From the NCBI GenBank assembly GCA_025964255.1, contig JAOPZF010000230.1, positions 1-41,747 of the forward strand: DNA of 41,747 nucleotides, given 5' to 3'. Position 1 is the stretch's first letter, and every line of letters starts with the position of its first letter. The stretch comes from Solirubrobacterales bacterium (GTDB lineage Bacteria; Actinomycetota; Thermoleophilia; Solirubrobacterales; 70-9). The notes under the pieces were generated by a model. The model was given only the letters and a program-made list of their open reading frames with translations. It made no database searches and had not been told where the DNA came from. The position numbers and the translations under genes were made by a program. This document shows, one piece after another, positions 41,310 through 41,747 of this stretch.

Positions 41310-41747
41310 TCAGCCGCCGGGCGGCGGCGTGTCGGCGCGCGGCGGGTCCCCGTGCGAGGCGCGCCCTTCGATCCGCGCCCGCAGTTCCTTCCCGCGCCCG
41401 GCGGCGACGGCGCGGGCGGCGCGGGCCGAGGTCAGCTCGAAGCCGTTGTCGATCGCCAGGTCGAGCAGGTCCTGTTTTTCGATGTCCTCCTTCGCCCAGC
41501 GCAGGAACACCCAGGCGAAGATGCCGAGCGCGAGGAAGGTGCACTCGGCCATCAGGATCGCGCCGGAGGTGCTTTGGTCGGCGATCGCCGTGATCCCCGC
41601 CGCTTCGGCGGTCGCCGTGTAGTCGGGGTAGAAGACGACGTCCGACCACATGAAGACGTTGGCCAGGATCATCGCCGGCGCCCAGATCCCCACCGTGTAG
41701 AGGGCATGGGCGCCCTTTCCGAACCACTCCGGTTTCGGCAGCGGCCC
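41310..41747 (-). CDS. CtaG-like cytochrome oxidase assembly protein (partial)
   Basis: The frame enters from the right edge, so the N-terminal part is missing; about 145 residues are visible. Two membrane helices are seen (GIWAPAMILANVFMWSD and AILMAECTFLALGIFAWVFL), separated by an outer loop ending in DQSTSG. The order with DQ-x-x-x-G before the last helix and RW-x-KE after it fits the caa3-type CtaG family, which helps insert copper into cytochrome oxidase. A Pro-rich C-terminal tail follows. The family call is by pattern on a partial protein. Confidence 0.6.
   Translation of the reverse strand, partial: GPLPKPEWFGKGAHALYTVGIWAPAMILANVFMWSDVVFYPDYTATAEAAGITAIADQSTSGAILMAECTFLALGIFAWVFLRWAKEDIEKQDLLDLAIDNGFELTSARAARAVAAGRGKELRARIEGRASHGDPPRADTPPPGG

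Overview
The window is about 42 kb of very GC-rich DNA with densely packed, often translationally coupled genes, frequent GTG starts and actinobacterial families throughout (many XRE/MarR regulators, MFS exporters, DUF2149/ExbB pairs, CMRENG-type lipoproteins). It most resembles a chromosome segment of a high-GC actinobacterium, possibly of the Solirubrobacterales/Thermoleophilia group. That placement is an inference from gene content and was not searched. I see no rRNA, tRNA, CRISPR array, transposase or prophage genes.

Layout. 1-1188: a two-gene unit with a HEPN-domain protein (cut by the left edge) and a small partner, facing a tiny XRE regulator. 1185-9853: a KAS II (fabF) gene divergent from a four-gene operon that closely matches the cyclohexanecarboxyl-CoA (CHC-CoA) pathway. 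Its members are an EPSP-synthase-like/acyl-CoA-ligase fusion, an acyl-CoA dehydrogenase, a ChcA-type enoyl-thioester reductase and a 2,4-dienoyl-CoA-reductase-like flavoprotein. Together these would turn a shikimate-derived acid into a cyclohexyl-CoA starter for omega-cyclohexyl fatty acids or a polyketide. 9942-25913: ordinary accessory metabolism and efflux: methyltransferases, an NTF2-like protein, dienelactone hydrolase, three MFS transporters each near a MarR or XRE regulator, a PAP2 phosphatase, aldo/keto reductase, a luciferase-like oxidoreductase and two HAD enzymes. 25948-26667 encodes a DUF1264 (oil-body-associated-protein-like) protein.

26714-34696 is the most striking region. Three cobalamin riboswitches drive secreted proteins. 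Two of these proteins combine an alpha/alpha-toroid with a C-terminal transcobalamin-like (DUF4430) domain, and one of the two ends in a collagen-like tail. A third is a separate DUF4430 protein. These are followed by a membrane-anchored toroid protein, an ExbB/TolQ-like proton channel and a DUF2149 protein whose membrane segment looks like ExbD. I interpret this as an extracytoplasmic vitamin B12 capture system, organised like eukaryotic intrinsic factor/transcobalamin, with a possible proton-driven energiser.

34817-36088 is a DUF4143 ATPase behind three 23-bp operator-like repeats. 36302-41243 is a MacA/MacB-like export operon with a lipoprotein and a membrane-anchored beta-domain protein. 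41310-41747 is the C-terminal part of a CtaG-like oxidase assembly protein.

Patterns that cut across genes: (i) in the last two loci Glu codon choice follows membrane topology, GAA in exported segments and GAG in cytosolic ones; (ii) seven long intergenic hairpins, two of which share a loop while their stems differ completely, and two of which contain the actinobacterial DnaA-box sequence; (iii) a 47-bp palindrome-ended element found twice, once inside a coding sequence; (iv) paired ATTAC-N7-GTAAT operators around an XRE/MFS pair.
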